In this document: positions 9,405 to 20,406 of the stretch, piece after piece | How positions within the stretch are numbered: position 1 is the stretch's first letter | Layout: every line of letters starts with the position of its first letter | Assembly (NCBI RefSeq): GCF_026625885.1 | Contig: NZ_CP113068.1 | Location: 6,076,001-6,140,000, forward strand | Source: Roseateles sp. SL47 | GTDB taxonomy: Bacteria > Pseudomonadota > Gammaproteobacteria > Burkholderiales > Burkholderiaceae_C | DNA length: 64,000 nt | Direction of reading: 5' to 3' | Notes under the pieces: model-generated | What the model saw: only the letters and a program-made list of their open reading frames with translations | Databases searched by the model: none | Told to the model about the DNA's origin: nothing | Position numbers and translations under genes: made by a program

Positions 9405-10391
9405 TCAGGCCGCCGGGGTCAGCGGCGCGGGTTGGTCGAGCGTGGCCTGGGCCAGCAGCCACAGGCACAACTGCTCATAGCTGATGCCCACCGCTTTGGC
9501 GGCTTTGGGCACCAGGGAATGAGAGGTCATGCCCGGGGAGGTGTTCATCTCCAGCAGAAAAACCCGACCATCGCTCTTGCGCAGCATCAGGTCCGCCCGG
9601 CCCCAACCGCGGCATCCCAGCGACCGATAGGCCTGGAGCACCAGCGCCTGGATCTGCGCTTGCTGAGCCGCAGGCAGTTGTCCGATCAGGTATTGCGTGG
9701 TGTCGGTGAAATACTTGTTCTGGTAGTCGTAGTTGCCTTGCTCGGCACGGATCTCGATCACCGGCAGTGCCTGCGCTTCATCCCCTTCGCCCAGCACGGC
9801 GCAGGTCAGCTCCTGACCGTCGATGAATTCCTCACACAGCACTTCGGTGTCGTACTTCGCGGCCAGGGTGACGGCGTCCTGCATCTCGGAGTAGCCATTG
9901 ACCTTGCTGGCGCCAACCGACGAGCCTTCATGCGGTGGTTTCACAAACAGCGGCAGACCCAGATCATCCGGCACGGTGCGCACACGTTCGCGCGTCAGAC
10001 CATCGCCCTTGAGACTGACCCAGCGCGGAGTGGGCAGGCCTTCAGCCAGCCAGATGCGCTTGGTGGTGATCTTGTCCATGGCCATGGCGGAGGCCATCAC
10101 ACCGGAGCCGGTGTAGGGAATGCGCAGCAATTCCAGCGCCCCCTGCACCGTGCCGTCCTCACCGTGGCGGCCATGCAGAGCGATGAAGGCGCGCTGAAAA
10201 CCGTCGGCCTTGAGCGCCAGCAAGGAGCGCTCGGAGGGGTCGAACGGATGGGCGTCCACGCCGCTGGCGCGCAGCGCGCCCAGCACGCCCGCGCCCGACA
10301 TCAACGACACCTCGCGTTCAGCGGAATCGCCCCCTTGCAGCACGGCCACCTTGCCGAGCGCCTTCACATCGATGTTGAGGTCCAGTTTCAT
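9405..10391 (-). CDS. ddlB: D-alanine--D-alanine ligase
   Basis: Cytoplasmic ATP-grasp ligase that makes the D-Ala-D-Ala dipeptide for MurF. It is 328 aa, slightly longer than the E. coli DdlB of 306. Visible family motifs are [11 protein letters not shown] (N-terminal lobe), [25 protein letters not shown], the ATP-grasp segment [10 protein letters not shown] and the metal-binding end [12 protein letters not shown]. The start codon overlaps the murC stop by 4 nt (ATGA), so translation is coupled. Confidence 0.97.
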   Translation of the reverse strand: MKLDLNIDVKALGKVAVLQGGDSAEREVSLMSGAGVLGALRASGVDAHPFDPSERSLLALKADGFQRAFIALHGRHGEDGTVQGALELLRIPYTGSGVMASAMAMDKITTKRIWLAEGLPTPRWVSLKGDGLTRERVRTVPDDLGLPLFVKPPHEGSSVGASKVNGYSEMQDAVTLAAKYDTEVLCEEFIDGQELTCAVLGEGDEAQALPVIEIRAEQGNYDYQNKYFTDTTQYLIGQLPAAQQAQIQALVLQAYRSLGCRGWGRADLMLRKSDGRVFLLEMNTSPGMTSHSLVPKAAKAVGISYEQLCLWLLAQATLDQPAPLTPAA

Positions 10392-11806
10392 GGCCGGCCC
10401 TTCCCTTGCGTCATCAGTTCCACGGTACGGGCCGGAACGGCAGCAATCGAGCCGGCCCCCATCACGATCAATACATCACCGGCCTGCGCGTGCGCGGCCA
10501 GGGCCTGCGGCAAGTGCTGCCAGTCGCCGACATAAGCGGCCGAGGTGCCTTTGGCGTTGACCGCCTGGGCAAGACTGTCCCCACTGATGCCTGGCAGCGG
10601 TGCTTCACTCGCGGCATAGATGTCGGTCAGCAGGACGGCGTCGGCCTGGGCCAGGACGTCGGCGAATTCGGTGAAGCAGTCACGCGTGCGGGTGTAGCGG
10701 TGCGGCTGGAAGGCCAGCACCAGCCGACGGCCGGGGTAGGCACCCCGGGCGGCGTTCAACACGGCTTGCATTTCCACCGGGTGATGACCGTAGTCATCGA
10801 TCAGCAGCGCACTCCCCTCACCCACCGGCACCTCGCCGTAGGACTGGAAGCGCCGGCCCACGCCGCCAAAACCGGCCAGGCCCCGCAGCACGGCGTCGTC
10901 GGGGACATCCAGCTCCATGGCCATGGCGATCACCGCCAGCGCATTGAGCACGTTGTGCCGACCCGCCAGCCGCAGGTGCACCGCCAGGGGCGCACGCTCG
11001 CGGCCCTGGCGGTCACGCCGCAAGGCGGTGAAGCGCATCTGACCGCCGACATCCGCCTGGATATCGATGGCGCGCACATCATGGGCCGGGTCCAGGCCAT
11101 AGAGAATCACCGGACGCGACAGCATGGGGACGATGCTGCGCACGCCAGCGTCGTCCCCGCACAGGACCCCAGCGCCCCAGAACGGCATGCGGTGGAGGAA
11201 GTCCACAAAGGCCTGGCGCAACCGGGCCATGTCGTGGCCGTAGGTGTCCATGTGGTCCGCGTCGATGTTGGTGACGATCGCCAGTTGCGGAAGCAGGTGC
11301 AGGAAGGAAGCGTCCGACTCGTCCGCTTCCACCACCATGAGCGGGCCGCCGCCCAGGGCCGCATTGGCACCGCTGGCCAGCAGCTGTCCGCCAATGGCAT
11401 AGGTGGGGTCAAGCCCGGCCTGCAGCAAGACGGTGGTGAGCAGCGAGGTCGTGGTGGTTTTTCCATGCGTGCCCGCCACGGCAATGCCCATGCGCGGCCG
11501 CATCAATTCGGCCAGCATCTGGGCGCGCAGCAGCACTGGAATATGCTGCTGATGGGCGGCCATCAGCTCCGGGTTGTCTGCCTTGATGGCGCTGGACTTC
11601 ACCAGCACCTGCGCCTGGCCCACATGCGAGGCCGCATGGCCGATGTGCACGGTGACCCCCAGCGCGCGCAGGCGGCGCGTGGTCTCTCCCTCGCCCTGGT
11701 CGGACCCGCTGACGCCATAGCCCTGGGCCACCAGCAATTCGGCAATGCCGCTCATGCCGGCGCCACCGATGCCGGTGAAGTGAATGCGTTGCAGGGCGTG
11801 CTTCAT
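10388..11806 (-). CDS. murC: UDP-N-acetylmuramate--L-alanine ligase (MurC)
   Basis: Adds L-Ala to UDP-MurNAc in the cytoplasm, the first amino acid of the stem peptide. Its 472 aa show the Mur ligase layout: a UDP-binding Rossmann N-domain starting [13 protein letters not shown], the central ATPase P-loop [11 protein letters not shown], and the C-terminal domain with YGHHPVEM. It overlaps murG upstream and ddl downstream by 4 nt each (ATGA). Confidence 0.98.
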   Translation of the reverse strand: MKHALQRIHFTGIGGAGMSGIAELLVAQGYGVSGSDQGEGETTRRLRALGVTVHIGHAASHVGQAQVLVKSSAIKADNPELMAAHQQHIPVLLRAQMLAELMRPRMGIAVAGTHGKTTTTSLLTTVLLQAGLDPTYAIGGQLLASGANAALGGGPLMVVEADESDASFLHLLPQLAIVTNIDADHMDTYGHDMARLRQAFVDFLHRMPFWGAGVLCGDDAGVRSIVPMLSRPVILYGLDPAHDVRAIDIQADVGGQMRFTALRRDRQGRERAPLAVHLRLAGRHNVLNALAVIAMAMELDVPDDAVLRGLAGFGGVGRRFQSYGEVPVGEGSALLIDDYGHHPVEMQAVLNAARGAYPGRRLVLAFQPHRYTRTRDCFTEFADVLAQADAVLLTDIYAASEAPLPGISGDSLAQAVNAKGTSAAYVGDWQHLPQALAAHAQAGDVLIVMGAGSIAAVPARTVELMTQGKGRP

Positions 11807-12894
11807 GCGCGAGCCTCCCGCAGCTTCACCAGCGCTTCGATTTCATCGGCCACTCGCGCGGCAGCCTGCGGACGGGCCAGCGTGCGGGCCTTGCTGGCCA
11901 GACGCAGCCATTGCTCGCGCGGTGCTTGCAGCAACTCGTGCAACTTCTGAGGTGTCAGTTCCGACTGCGGCAAATGCACGCCGGCCTCGTGTTGCGCCAT
12001 GTATTGCGCGTTGTCCCGCTGATGCGACGTGGTGCTGACCACCAGCGGCACCAGGATGCTGGCCACACCGGCGGCGCAGAGCTCGGACACAGTCACCGCA
12101 CCGGCGCGGCAGATCACCACATCGGCCTCGGCCAGGCGCTGGGCCATGTCGTGGATGAAGGGCACCACCTCGGCCTGCACACCCGCCTTGGCATAAGCGG
12201 CCTGCACCAGCGGGAAGTTGGCCTCCCCGGTCTGATGGGTGACGTGCGGGCGCTGATCTTCCGGCCACAGGGCCAGGGCTTGCGGCAGCACGTCATTGAT
12301 GGCGCGGGCGCCCAAGGATCCGCCCACCACCAGCACCTTCAGCGGCCCATTGCGGCCGGTAAAGCGCAGTTCGGGAGCGGGCAGGTCTTCAATTTCGGCG
12401 CGCACCGGATTGCCGGTCACCACGCTCTTGCGTTGCTGCGCGGCGGCCAGGCCGTCGAAGCCAAAGGCGATCTTGCGGGCCACAGGGGCCAACGCCTTGT
12501 TGGACAGCAGCAGCGCCGCATCCGCATTCACCAGCAGCAACGGGCGACGCATCAGCCAGGCCATGAAACCGCCGGGCAGGCACACATATCCGCCCATGCC
12601 CAGCACGGCATCGGCACGGCGCTCGCCCAGCACATGGGCACTCTGGGCCAGTGCGCGGAACAAGCGTCCGATGCCCAGCACCGCATGGCGCAGGCCCTTG
12701 CCACGCAGGCCTGCAAACGCCAGACGGTCGATCGGCAGGCCCGACGGCGGGACCAGCTTGTTCTCCATGCCGGCTTCGGTGCCCAGCCAGGACACGGTCC
12801 ATCCGCGGCGCTGCATTTCAGCGGCCACCGCCAACCCGGGGATCACATGGCCCCCGGTGCCTGCGGCCATCACAACGAGGTGGCGCGTGCTCAT
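11803..12894 (-). CDS. murG: UDP-GlcNAc transferase MurG (lipid II synthesis)
   Basis: Peripheral membrane GT-B glycosyltransferase that adds GlcNAc to lipid I to form lipid II. It is 363 aa with the N-terminal glycine loop GTGGHVIPG, the second G-loop [13 protein letters not shown] and the donor-binding helix region [16 protein letters not shown]. It overlaps both ftsW and murC by 4 nt, so the whole stretch is translationally coupled. Confidence 0.98.
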   Translation of the reverse strand: MSTRHLVVMAAGTGGHVIPGLAVAAEMQRRGWTVSWLGTEAGMENKLVPPSGLPIDRLAFAGLRGKGLRHAVLGIGRLFRALAQSAHVLGERRADAVLGMGGYVCLPGGFMAWLMRRPLLLVNADAALLLSNKALAPVARKIAFGFDGLAAAQQRKSVVTGNPVRAEIEDLPAPELRFTGRNGPLKVLVVGGSLGARAINDVLPQALALWPEDQRPHVTHQTGEANFPLVQAAYAKAGVQAEVVPFIHDMAQRLAEADVVICRAGAVTVSELCAAGVASILVPLVVSTTSHQRDNAQYMAQHEAGVHLPQSELTPQKLHELLQAPREQWLRLASKARTLARPQAAARVADEIEALVKLREARA

Positions 12895-14183
12895 GCCCGC
12901 CCTCCCCGCATCAACTGCCGGTTTTCAATATCAATTCGCAAAACGATCGCCAATGCCACACAGTTCAAAACAGTTGCGGAGCCCCCATAGCTCATCAGCG
13001 GCAGGGTGAGGCCCTTGGTCGGCAGCGCGCCCAGGTTCACACCCATGTTGATGAAGGCCTGTCCGCCCATCCAGATGCCAATGCCCTGGGCATAAAGACC
13101 GGCGAAGACGCGGTCCAGCGCCACCGCCTGCCGGCCGATATGGAACAGCCGGCGCGACAGCCAGAAAAAGGCAAAGATCACCAGCGCCACGCCGATGAAG
13201 CCCAGTTCCTCGCCGATCACGGCGAGCAGGAAGTCGGTGTGGGCTTCGGGCAGGTAATGCAGCTTTTCCAGGCTGGAGCCCAGCCCCTGGCCGAAGAACT
13301 CACCCCGACCAAAGGCAATCAGCGAATGCGTCAGCTGATAGGCCTTGCCCTGCGCGTACTTCTCATCCCACGGGTTGAGGTAGGCAAAGATGCGCTCACG
13401 CCGGAAATCGCTGAAGGTGATCATCAGCACAAAGGCGCCGATCAGCACCGCCACGCTGAGGAAGAACATCCGCCCGTTCACACCGCCCAGGAACAGGATG
13501 CCCATCGCAATGGCCGCAATCACCATGAAGGCGCCCATGTCGGGCTCCGCCAGCAGCAGCACCCCAACAAACGCCAGGGCGCAGGCCATCGGCCAGACGG
13601 CATGGAAGAAGTTTTCCTTCACCTCCATCTTGCGGACCATGTAGTTGGCCGCATACATGGCGATGCCCAGCTTCGCCAGCTCCGACGGCTGGAAGTTCAT
13701 CACGCCCAGGGGCAGCCAGCGGCGGGCGCCGTTGACGCCCTTGCCCACATGCGGCACCAGCACGATGACCAGCAGCACCAAGGCCAGCACGAACAGCTTG
13801 GGCGCATGACGCTCCCAGACGTTCACGGGCACCATCACCGTGATCCAGCCGGCCAGCAGGCCCAGCAGAATGAAGAAGCTCTGCCGCGCAAAGAAGTGCA
13901 TGGGCGAGTACTTCGCGAACCGGGGACTGTCCGGCAGCGCGATGGACGCGGAATAGACCATCAGCAGGCCCAGGCTCAGCAGGCACAGCACCACAAACAC
14001 AAGCGTCAGGTCAAAGCCGAGGATGCGAGTGGGCTGGCCGGCGGAGGTGGAAACCCAGTCCCGCACCGGCACGTCGACGCTGCCGGCGGCCCCGGTGGCG
14101 GCGCGTTGGCGGCGGGCCACCGAGCCCAGCAGACCACGCAAGCGGTCCCCCAGGCCGGACAGGGTGCTGGTCACGGCGGTCAT
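12891..14183 (-). CDS. ftsW: Lipid II polymerase FtsW (SEDS family)
   Basis: Polytopic inner-membrane SEDS glycosyltransferase that polymerises septal glycan with FtsI. It is 430 aa; a 50-residue cytoplasmic N-terminal tail precedes about ten hydrophobic helices. Family segments include [40 protein letters not shown] and the terminal MSYGGSA loop. The long N-tail is typical of Burkholderiales. The start overlaps the murD stop by 4 nt. Confidence 0.97.
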   Translation of the reverse strand: MTAVTSTLSGLGDRLRGLLGSVARRQRAATGAAGSVDVPVRDWVSTSAGQPTRILGFDLTLVFVVLCLLSLGLLMVYSASIALPDSPRFAKYSPMHFFARQSFFILLGLLAGWITVMVPVNVWERHAPKLFVLALVLLVIVLVPHVGKGVNGARRWLPLGVMNFQPSELAKLGIAMYAANYMVRKMEVKENFFHAVWPMACALAFVGVLLLAEPDMGAFMVIAAIAMGILFLGGVNGRMFFLSVAVLIGAFVLMITFSDFRRERIFAYLNPWDEKYAQGKAYQLTHSLIAFGRGEFFGQGLGSSLEKLHYLPEAHTDFLLAVIGEELGFIGVALVIFAFFWLSRRLFHIGRQAVALDRVFAGLYAQGIGIWMGGQAFINMGVNLGALPTKGLTLPLMSYGGSATVLNCVALAIVLRIDIENRQLMRGGRA

Positions 14184-16246
14184 CCGATCAGCCCCTCGTC
14201 CTGCGCCAGTTCACGCACGGTGGCAATGAACACCTCCGCGCGATGGGCATAGTTGCGGAACATGTCCAGGCTGGCGCAGGCCGGGCTCAGCAGCACGCTG
14301 TCGCCGGCCTCAGCCTCGGCCAGCGCCCAATGGGTGGCCGCCTCCAGCGAATCATGGCGGTGCATCGGCACACCGGTGCCTTGCAGTGCCGCTTCGATCT
14401 GGGCGGCATCCCGGCCGATCAGTGCAACCGCACGGGCATGCACCGCCATCGGCGTGGCCAGTGGCGAAAAGTCCTGTCCCTTGCCATCGCCCCCCAGGAT
14501 CATCACCAGCTTGGCCGGGGCGCGATCCACGCCCAGGCCCAGGATGGCGGCCACGGTGGCGCCAACGTTGGTGCCCTTGCTGTCGTCGTAGAAGTCCACT
14601 CCCTTGACCGAGGTGACGAATTCCACGCGATGAGGCTCGCCACGATATTCACGCAGGCCGTGCAGCATGGGCGCCAGCGGGCAGTCGATGGCGCTGGCCA
14701 GGGCCAGGGCGGCAAGGGCATTGGCGGCGTTGTGACGCCCCCGCACGCGCAGCGCGTCGGCGGGCATGAGGCGCTGCAGCGAGAGCGGCTCTTCTTCTTC
14801 GCCCTTGCGCCGCTTGATGCCTTCTTCCAGCTCGCGCGCGCGGACCAGCCAGGCCATGCCGTTTTCCACGACCAGGCCGAAATCCCCCGGGCGGCGGGGC
14901 GCATCCAGGCCAAAACGGACCACATGGCGCTCCACCAGCTTGCTGGGGCGCCCACGGCCTTGCTTGACCTGCACCGGGGCCGGCACCAGGGCTTCGACCT
15001 CGGCGTCGTCGCGGTTGATGACCATCACGGCCTGCTCACCGAAGATGCGGCCCTTGGCACGCGCGTAGGACGGCATGTCGCCATGCCAGTCGAGGTGGTC
15101 CTGGGTGATGTTGAGCACAGCAGCGGCGGAGGGCTCAAAGCCCTGGACGTCGTCGAGCTGGAAGCTGGACAGTTCCAGCACCCAGACTTGCGGCAGCACG
15201 TCGAATTCCGGGGGACGCGGTGGCGGTGGCTTGATGGGCAGCGGCGCTTCGTCGAGCAACTCTGCCACGGTGTCGAGCACATTGCGGTCGTCGGGTTCGG
15301 GGGCGGCGGCGGCGGCAATGGCGGTGGATACGGCTGAGGCCGCCATGGCGGTGGATGCAGCTGAGGCTTCAATGTCGGCGCCTGTGGCTGCGGCTGCAAG
15401 GTCGGTAGGCGTCGCCGAGGATGCGAGGTCGGCGCCTGCATCATTTTCAGCGCCAGCGCCCACGTGGGGGGCCCCAGCAACGTCAGTGGCGCTAGCGTCG
15501 GCGTCGGCGTCCGGGTCGGCACCAGCACCAGCACCAACATCCGCTCCAGCAGCATCAGCCCCTGCCCCGGTGGCCCCACCTAGAGCAAAGTCCGCAGTTG
15601 CAGCAACGTCCGCACTTGCCACAACGTCTGCCCCTGCAGCAACGTCCGCACCTGCGCCCCCATCCGTTACCGCCTCGGGCGTGGACGCCGACGTCTCATC
15701 GGTCGGTTGCGGCTCACGGTCCAGCGCATCTGCCAGCGTGCCCAGCAGTGTGGGCCCGATGTTGCCGGCCATGGCCACACGCCGACCCGCCCGTTCGGCC
15801 AGCAGGGCCGTCATGCTGGTGGTGGTGGTCTTGCCGTTGGTCCCGGTGATCGCCAGCACGCCCGGTGCGTAGCGATAAAGCGTCTTGAGCTGCTCCAGCG
15901 CCTGGGCAAACAGTTCCAGCTCTCCCTGCACCCGCAGCCCCAGCGCGCCAGCGACGGCATACACCGCCTTCAGGCGTTCATCCAGCGGCGACAGCCCGGG
16001 GCTCTTCAGCACCAGGGCCGTGGCATTCAGCAGGCCGTCCAGTTGCTCCGCCGACAGCGGCCCATGGAGGAACTGCGCGTCCGGCAAGCGCTCACGCAAC
16101 GTGGTGAGCTGAGGCGGCTGTTCTCGGCTGTCCCACACCGTCACGCGCGCACCCAGGCGCGCCGCCCAGGCCGCCATGGCCAGACCGGAGTCGCCCAGAC
16201 CCAGCACCAAGGCGGGTCGATCCTGGAAGAGCGCGGGGAAGTCCAT
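14180..16246 (-). CDS. murD: UDP-MurNAc-L-alanine--D-glutamate ligase (MurD) with a large low-complexity insertion
   Basis: Adds D-Glu to UDP-MurNAc-L-Ala. The start is ATG 16246 ([10 protein letters not shown]), 20 nt after mraY; the frame also runs upstream inside mraY but that part is shadow. The N-domain has [13 protein letters not shown], the P-loop is [13 protein letters not shown] (about residues 131-143), and the central domain resumes at [13 protein letters not shown] (about 354). Between them, residues about 181-350 are an insertion; 195-317 are almost purely Ala, Asp, Gly, Thr, Ser and Val. Length is 688 aa against about 440 in E. coli. A second lineage-type insertion (KRRKGEEEE region) lies further on. 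All catalytic motifs are intact and the gene is coupled to ftsW, so it is expected to work. Confidence 0.96.
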   Translation of the reverse strand: MDFPALFQDRPALVLGLGDSGLAMAAWAARLGARVTVWDSREQPPQLTTLRERLPDAQFLHGPLSAEQLDGLLNATALVLKSPGLSPLDERLKAVYAVAGALGLRVQGELELFAQALEQLKTLYRYAPGVLAITGTNGKTTTTSMTALLAERAGRRVAMAGNIGPTLLGTLADALDREPQPTDETSASTPEAVTDGGAGADVAAGADVVASADVAATADFALGGATGAGADAAGADVGAGAGADPDADADASATDVAGAPHVGAGAENDAGADLASSATPTDLAAAATGADIEASAASTAMAASAVSTAIAAAAAPEPDDRNVLDTVAELLDEAPLPIKPPPPRPPEFDVLPQVWVLELSSFQLDDVQGFEPSAAAVLNITQDHLDWHGDMPSYARAKGRIFGEQAVMVINRDDAEVEALVPAPVQVKQGRGRPSKLVERHVVRFGLDAPRRPGDFGLVVENGMAWLVRARELEEGIKRRKGEEEEPLSLQRLMPADALRVRGRHNAANALAALALASAIDCPLAPMLHGLREYRGEPHRVEFVTSVKGVDFYDDSKGTNVGATVAAILGLGVDRAPAKLVMILGGDGKGQDFSPLATPMAVHARAVALIGRDAAQIEAALQGTGVPMHRHDSLEAATHWALAEAEAGDSVLLSPACASLDMFRNYAHRAEVFIATVRELAQDEGLIG
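15296..15664 (-). repeat. Degenerate Ala/Asp/Gly-coding repeat inside murD
   Basis: Encodes MurD residues about 195-317. Hexapeptide units such as [18 protein letters not shown] and TADFAL follow one another (18-nt period), degrading into GAGAD/ADADAS runs and then Ala/Ser/Thr. The length stays in frame. It looks like repeat expansion within an exposed loop between the N and central domains. Confidence 0.85.
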
Positions 16247-16266
16247 CGTGTTCCGTCCCGTTCCGC

Positions 16267-17445
16267 TCAGCGCAGCTTGAGGCTGGCCAGACCGACCAGG
16301 CACAGCAGCATGGTGATGATCCAGAACCGGACCACCACCTGGGTCTCTTTCCAGCCGGACTTTTCGAAGTGATGGTGCAGCGGCGCCATCTTGAAGATGC
16401 GCCGGCCCTCCCCATACTTCTTCTTGGTGTATTTGAACCAGCTCACCTGCAGCATCACCGACAGGACTTCCGCCACAAACACACCGCCCATGATGCCCAG
16501 CACGATCTCCTGGCGCGTGATCACCGCCAGCGTGCCCAGGCCGCCGCCCAGCGCCAGAGCGCCGACGTCGCCCATGAACACCTGAGCCGGATGGGTGTTG
16601 AACCACAGGAAGGCCAGGCCCGCACCCGCCAGCGCGGCGCAGAAGATCAGCAACTCACCGGCGCCCGGGATGTAAGGGAACAGCAGGTAGCGGCTGTAGA
16701 CCGACGACCCGGTGACATAGGCAAACACGCCCAACGCCGAACCAACCATCACCACCGGCATGATGGCCAGGCCATCCAGACCGTCGGTGAAGTTCACCGC
16801 ATTGCTGGTGCCCACGATCACCAGATAGGACAAGCCGATGAAACCGAAGACGCCCAGCGGATAGCTGATCGACTTGAAGAACGGCAGCATCAGGTCGGCC
16901 TTGGGCGGCAGCTCGGTGGAGAAGCCACTGGAGACCCATCGGAAGAACAGCTCCACCACGTTGTAGAAGCTCGTTTCCGACACGCTGAAGGCCAGATAGA
17001 TGGCGGCGATCAGGCCGATGATCGACTGCCAGAAGAATTTCTCGCGGCTGCGCATGCCCTCCGGGTCCTTGTTGACCACCTTGCGGTAGTCATCCACCCA
17101 GCCGATGGCACCAAAGCCCATGGTGACCAGCATCACCACCCAGACGAAGCGGTTGGACCAGTCGAACCACAGCAGCGTCGAGACGCCGATCCCGATCAGG
17201 ATCAGCACCCCGCCCATGGTGGGCGTGCCACTCTTGGACAGATGCTGCTGCACCCCATATTCTCGAATGGGCTGGCCGATCTTCAGTTCGGTCAGCCGGC
17301 GGATCACCCACGGGCCAAAGGCCAGGCCGATCAGCAGCGCGGTCAGCGCCGCCATCACCGCGCGGAAGGTGATGTAGTTGAAAACGCGCAGGAAACCCAG
17401 TTCAGGGAAATAGGTCTGCAGCCATTGGGCCAGACTAAGCAGCAT
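16267..17445 (-). CDS. mraY: Phospho-MurNAc-pentapeptide transferase MraY (lipid I synthesis)
   Basis: Integral membrane enzyme transferring phospho-MurNAc-pentapeptide to undecaprenyl phosphate. Its 392 aa include about ten helices. Family motifs are [12 protein letters not shown], the aspartate pair in [20 protein letters not shown] and the C-terminal [15 protein letters not shown]. Its 5' end overlaps the 3' end of murF by 11 nt. It lies 20 nt before murD. Confidence 0.98.
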   Translation of the reverse strand: MLLSLAQWLQTYFPELGFLRVFNYITFRAVMAALTALLIGLAFGPWVIRRLTELKIGQPIREYGVQQHLSKSGTPTMGGVLILIGIGVSTLLWFDWSNRFVWVVMLVTMGFGAIGWVDDYRKVVNKDPEGMRSREKFFWQSIIGLIAAIYLAFSVSETSFYNVVELFFRWVSSGFSTELPPKADLMLPFFKSISYPLGVFGFIGLSYLVIVGTSNAVNFTDGLDGLAIMPVVMVGSALGVFAYVTGSSVYSRYLLFPYIPGAGELLIFCAALAGAGLAFLWFNTHPAQVFMGDVGALALGGGLGTLAVITRQEIVLGIMGGVFVAEVLSVMLQVSWFKYTKKKYGEGRRIFKMAPLHHHFEKSGWKETQVVVRFWIITMLLCLVGLASLKLR

Positions 17446-18880
17446 GGGTTTCTCCTCGTCCGCCGGACTGCAAGGCGGCCACGATCTGTTCCATCTTCAT
17501 GAAGCGCGAGCCCTTGACCAGAATGTTCTGGACCTGGGGCGCTTCGTCCAAGGCCTGGATCAGTTGATCCACGGTGTCGAAGGCGCGTGCGCCAGCGCCG
17601 TAAGCGGCGGCGGCATCACGGGCCGCAGTGCCAGCGGTCCACAGGGCCGCCAGGCCCTGGTCGGCCGCATGGGTGCCCACTTCGCGGTGGAAGGCCGGGC
17701 CCTGTTCGCCCACCTCGCCCATGTCCCCCAGCACCAGCCAGGAGCTGCCCGGCAGTTCGGCCAGCACGTCGATGGCGGCACGGACGCTGTCCGGGTTGGC
17801 GTTGTAGCTGTCGTCGATCAGGGTGATGCGGCGGCCCTGCCACACCGCCGTCTGCAGGGCTGAACGGCCCTTGACCGGCTTGAAGCGCTCCAGGCCCTCG
17901 CGGATGGCGTCCAGCGGTGCGCCGGCAGCCAATGTGCAGGCCGCAGCGGCCAATGCATTGCGCAAGTTGTGCTGGCCGGCCATGGCCAGCGCCACCGGCA
18001 CGGTGCCAGCGGGGGTGAGGATGTCCAGGGCCCAATGTCCGGCCCCGGCGTCCGCAGCCGCGTCGGGCGTGGTGTCCGACGGCGACACCCATTGCGCGCG
18101 TCCCATCACATCCGCCTGGCCCTGCAGCGCGAAGGTCAGCATGCCGCGACCGGCCGCCAGTTCATGCCACACCGGGGCGCAGGCATCTTCCGCCGGGAAG
18201 ACGGCCACACCGGCCGGGCCCAGGGCTCGGATGACTTCGCCGTTCTCACGCGCCACGGCCTCCACGGTGTGCATGAACTCCTGATGTTCCCGCTGGGCGT
18301 TGTTGACCAGCGCGACCGTCGGCTGTGCCATGGTGGCCAGCGGCGCGATCTCGCCGGGATGATTCATGCCCAGCTCCACCACGGCGGCGCGGTGCCAGGC
18401 CGTGGGGTCCTGGCGCAGGCGCAGCAGGGTGAGCGGCACACCGATCTCGTTGTTGAAGTTGCCCTCGGTGGCCAGCATGGCGGCGTCGCCCAGCCAGGCG
18501 CGGAGGATGGACGCAATCATCTGCGTCACCGTCGTCTTGCCGTTGCTGCCGGTGACGGCGATCACGGGGAGGTGCTTGCTGGCGCGCCAGGCCTGGGACA
18601 GCAGCCCCAGTGCCAACTTCGCATCCGGCACCAGCAGGCCGGGCAGGCCGGCTTCCACCAGGCCACGCTCCGCCACGGCGGCCACCGCGCCGGCTGCGCG
18701 GGCCTGCGGCAGAAACTCATGCGCATCAAAGCGCTCACCGCGCAGGGCCACAAAGAGATCGCCCTCACGCAGCTGACGCGTGTCGGTGCTCACCCGGCTC
18801 AGCGGGGTGGCGGCATCGCCCACCAATTGCACCTGCGGCAGCAGCGGCTGCAGCAGGGCATGGGCCTGACCGAGCGTCAT
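17435..18880 (-). CDS. murF: UDP-MurNAc-tripeptide--D-alanyl-D-alanine ligase (MurF)
   Basis: Adds the D-Ala-D-Ala dipeptide (from Ddl) to UDP-MurNAc-tripeptide. The protein is 481 aa with the substrate-binding motif [17 protein letters not shown]-loop [16 protein letters not shown] and [16 protein letters not shown]. Two adjacent starts are possible: GTG 18883, which overlaps the murE stop as GTGA, or ATG 18880, which shares one base with it (TGATG). I chose the ATG. The 3' end overlaps mraY by 11 nt. Confidence 0.97.
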   Translation of the reverse strand: MTLGQAHALLQPLLPQVQLVGDAATPLSRVSTDTRQLREGDLFVALRGERFDAHEFLPQARAAGAVAAVAERGLVEAGLPGLLVPDAKLALGLLSQAWRASKHLPVIAVTGSNGKTTVTQMIASILRAWLGDAAMLATEGNFNNEIGVPLTLLRLRQDPTAWHRAAVVELGMNHPGEIAPLATMAQPTVALVNNAQREHQEFMHTVEAVARENGEVIRALGPAGVAVFPAEDACAPVWHELAAGRGMLTFALQGQADVMGRAQWVSPSDTTPDAAADAGAGHWALDILTPAGTVPVALAMAGQHNLRNALAAAACTLAAGAPLDAIREGLERFKPVKGRSALQTAVWQGRRITLIDDSYNANPDSVRAAIDVLAELPGSSWLVLGDMGEVGEQGPAFHREVGTHAADQGLAALWTAGTAARDAAAAYGAGARAFDTVDQLIQALDEAPQVQNILVKGSRFMKMEQIVAALQSGGRGETHAA

Positions 18881-20394
18881 CACAGGCCGGCCCTTTCAAT
18901 CAACGCGGCACGAGCGGCCTGCACATCCGAGAACGGACGGCGTTCGCTGCGGATCTCCTGATAGTCCTCATGGCCCTTGCCCGCAATCAGCACCACATCC
19001 CGGGCACCCGCGTCACGCACCGCATGGGCGATGGCGTCGGCCCGGTCGGTGATGACCTGGCGCGGGGCCGTCGTCGGCAGGCCGGCTTCGATATGGGCCA
19101 GGATGGTGGCCGGATCTTCATCACGCGGGTTGTCGCTGGTGAGCACCACCTGCTGGGCCAGACGAGCCGCGATGGCGCCCATGAGCGGACGTTTGCCCGG
19201 GTCCCGGTTGCCACCGCAGCCAAACACCACCCGCAACGCGCCCCCACGTGCGGCGGCCAGCGGCTGCAGCGCCAGCAGCGCCTTTTCCAGGGCGTCAGGC
19301 GTGTGGGCGTAGTCGACGACCAGTTGGGGAAGTTCGCGGCCATTGCCCACGCGCTGCATGCGGCCAGGCACCGGGGTGACCCGCGCGGCCACACCGGCGA
19401 TGTCGGCCAAGGAATGACCCAGCGCACGCAAACCCGCGATCACACCGAGCAGGTTGGAGACGTTGTAGTCACCAATCAAACCGGTCTGCACCGTCACGGC
19501 GTCCGCGCTCCCCTGTTCGCGAAGCGTGAACGCCAGGCCCTGCGCCTCATGCCGCAGCTCTTCGGCCCACAGGCGTGCGTCGCTGCGGTTCAGGCCGTAG
19601 GTCCACAGGTCCAGGCCCGAGGCAGCACCTTCAGTGGCCAGCTCGCCCCCCTTCGCGTCGTCCAGATTCAGCACGGCCGCCTGCAGCCCGGGCCAGCTGA
19701 ACAGCCGGCGCTTGGCGGCCCAATAGGCCTCCATGCCGCCGTGATAGTCCAGATGGTCCTGGGTGAAGTTGGTGAACAGCGCCACCTTGATGCGGGTCCC
19801 GGTGAGGCGGTGTTCTTCGATGCCGATGGACGAGGCTTCGATGGCGCAGGCGCCAAAGCCGTCATCAGCCATCCGGCGGAAGGCTTCCTGCAAACGCACC
19901 GGGTCCGGCGTGGTCAGGCCGGTCGCTTCGATGGAGGTCTGTGTGGCCGCACCCGGCACCGGGGGCTGGCCAACACCCAGCGTACCGATGACCCCGCAGC
20001 GCGATCCGAGCAGGGTCAGCGCCTGGGCAATCCACCAGGCGCTGGACGTCTTGCCATTGGTGCCGGTCACGGCCAGCACGTCCAGGCGGCTGCTGGGCTC
20101 GCCGTAGAAGGCCGACGCGATCTGGCCGCAGCGGGCCTTGAGGTCCGGCAACGAGGCAATGCGGGCATCCACAAAGCCATAGTCCGCCACGCCCTGATCT
20201 TCGACCAGGCAGGTGGCCGCGCCGGCCGCCAGAGCACCAGCCACAAACTGGCGGGCGTCCTTGGCATAACCGGGCCAGGCAATGAACGCATCACCGGCGC
20301 CAACAAGACGGCTGTCGGTGCGCAGTTGGCCGCTGGGGGTCCATTCCTGCAGCCAGCGGGCGGCTGCTTCGGGAGATTTGAGGTGCATCAACAT
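18880..20394 (-). CDS. murE: UDP-MurNAc-tripeptide synthetase (MurE, meso-DAP adding)
   Basis: Adds the third stem residue to UDP-MurNAc-L-Ala-D-Glu. Its 504 aa include DSRLVGAGDAFIAWPG, P-loop VLAVTGTNGKTSSAWW and SDNPRDEDP. The DNPR motif is the known signature of meso-diaminopimelate selectivity, as expected for a Gram-negative bacterium. Start ATG 20394 follows the ftsI stop by 12 nt; a second ATG two codons later is possible. Confidence 0.97.
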   Translation of the reverse strand: MLMHLKSPEAAARWLQEWTPSGQLRTDSRLVGAGDAFIAWPGYAKDARQFVAGALAAGAATCLVEDQGVADYGFVDARIASLPDLKARCGQIASAFYGEPSSRLDVLAVTGTNGKTSSAWWIAQALTLLGSRCGVIGTLGVGQPPVPGAATQTSIEATGLTTPDPVRLQEAFRRMADDGFGACAIEASSIGIEEHRLTGTRIKVALFTNFTQDHLDYHGGMEAYWAAKRRLFSWPGLQAAVLNLDDAKGGELATEGAASGLDLWTYGLNRSDARLWAEELRHEAQGLAFTLREQGSADAVTVQTGLIGDYNVSNLLGVIAGLRALGHSLADIAGVAARVTPVPGRMQRVGNGRELPQLVVDYAHTPDALEKALLALQPLAAARGGALRVVFGCGGNRDPGKRPLMGAIAARLAQQVVLTSDNPRDEDPATILAHIEAGLPTTAPRQVITDRADAIAHAVRDAGARDVVLIAGKGHEDYQEIRSERRPFSDVQAARAALIERAGL

Positions 20395-20406
20395 GGGGCT
20401 GCCCGC

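Noticed and set aside
16247-16606. N-terminal extension of murD by 120 codons into mraY.
   Set aside because: The extension is Gly/Arg/His shadow of mraY; MurD family similarity begins at [10 protein letters not shown] (16246).
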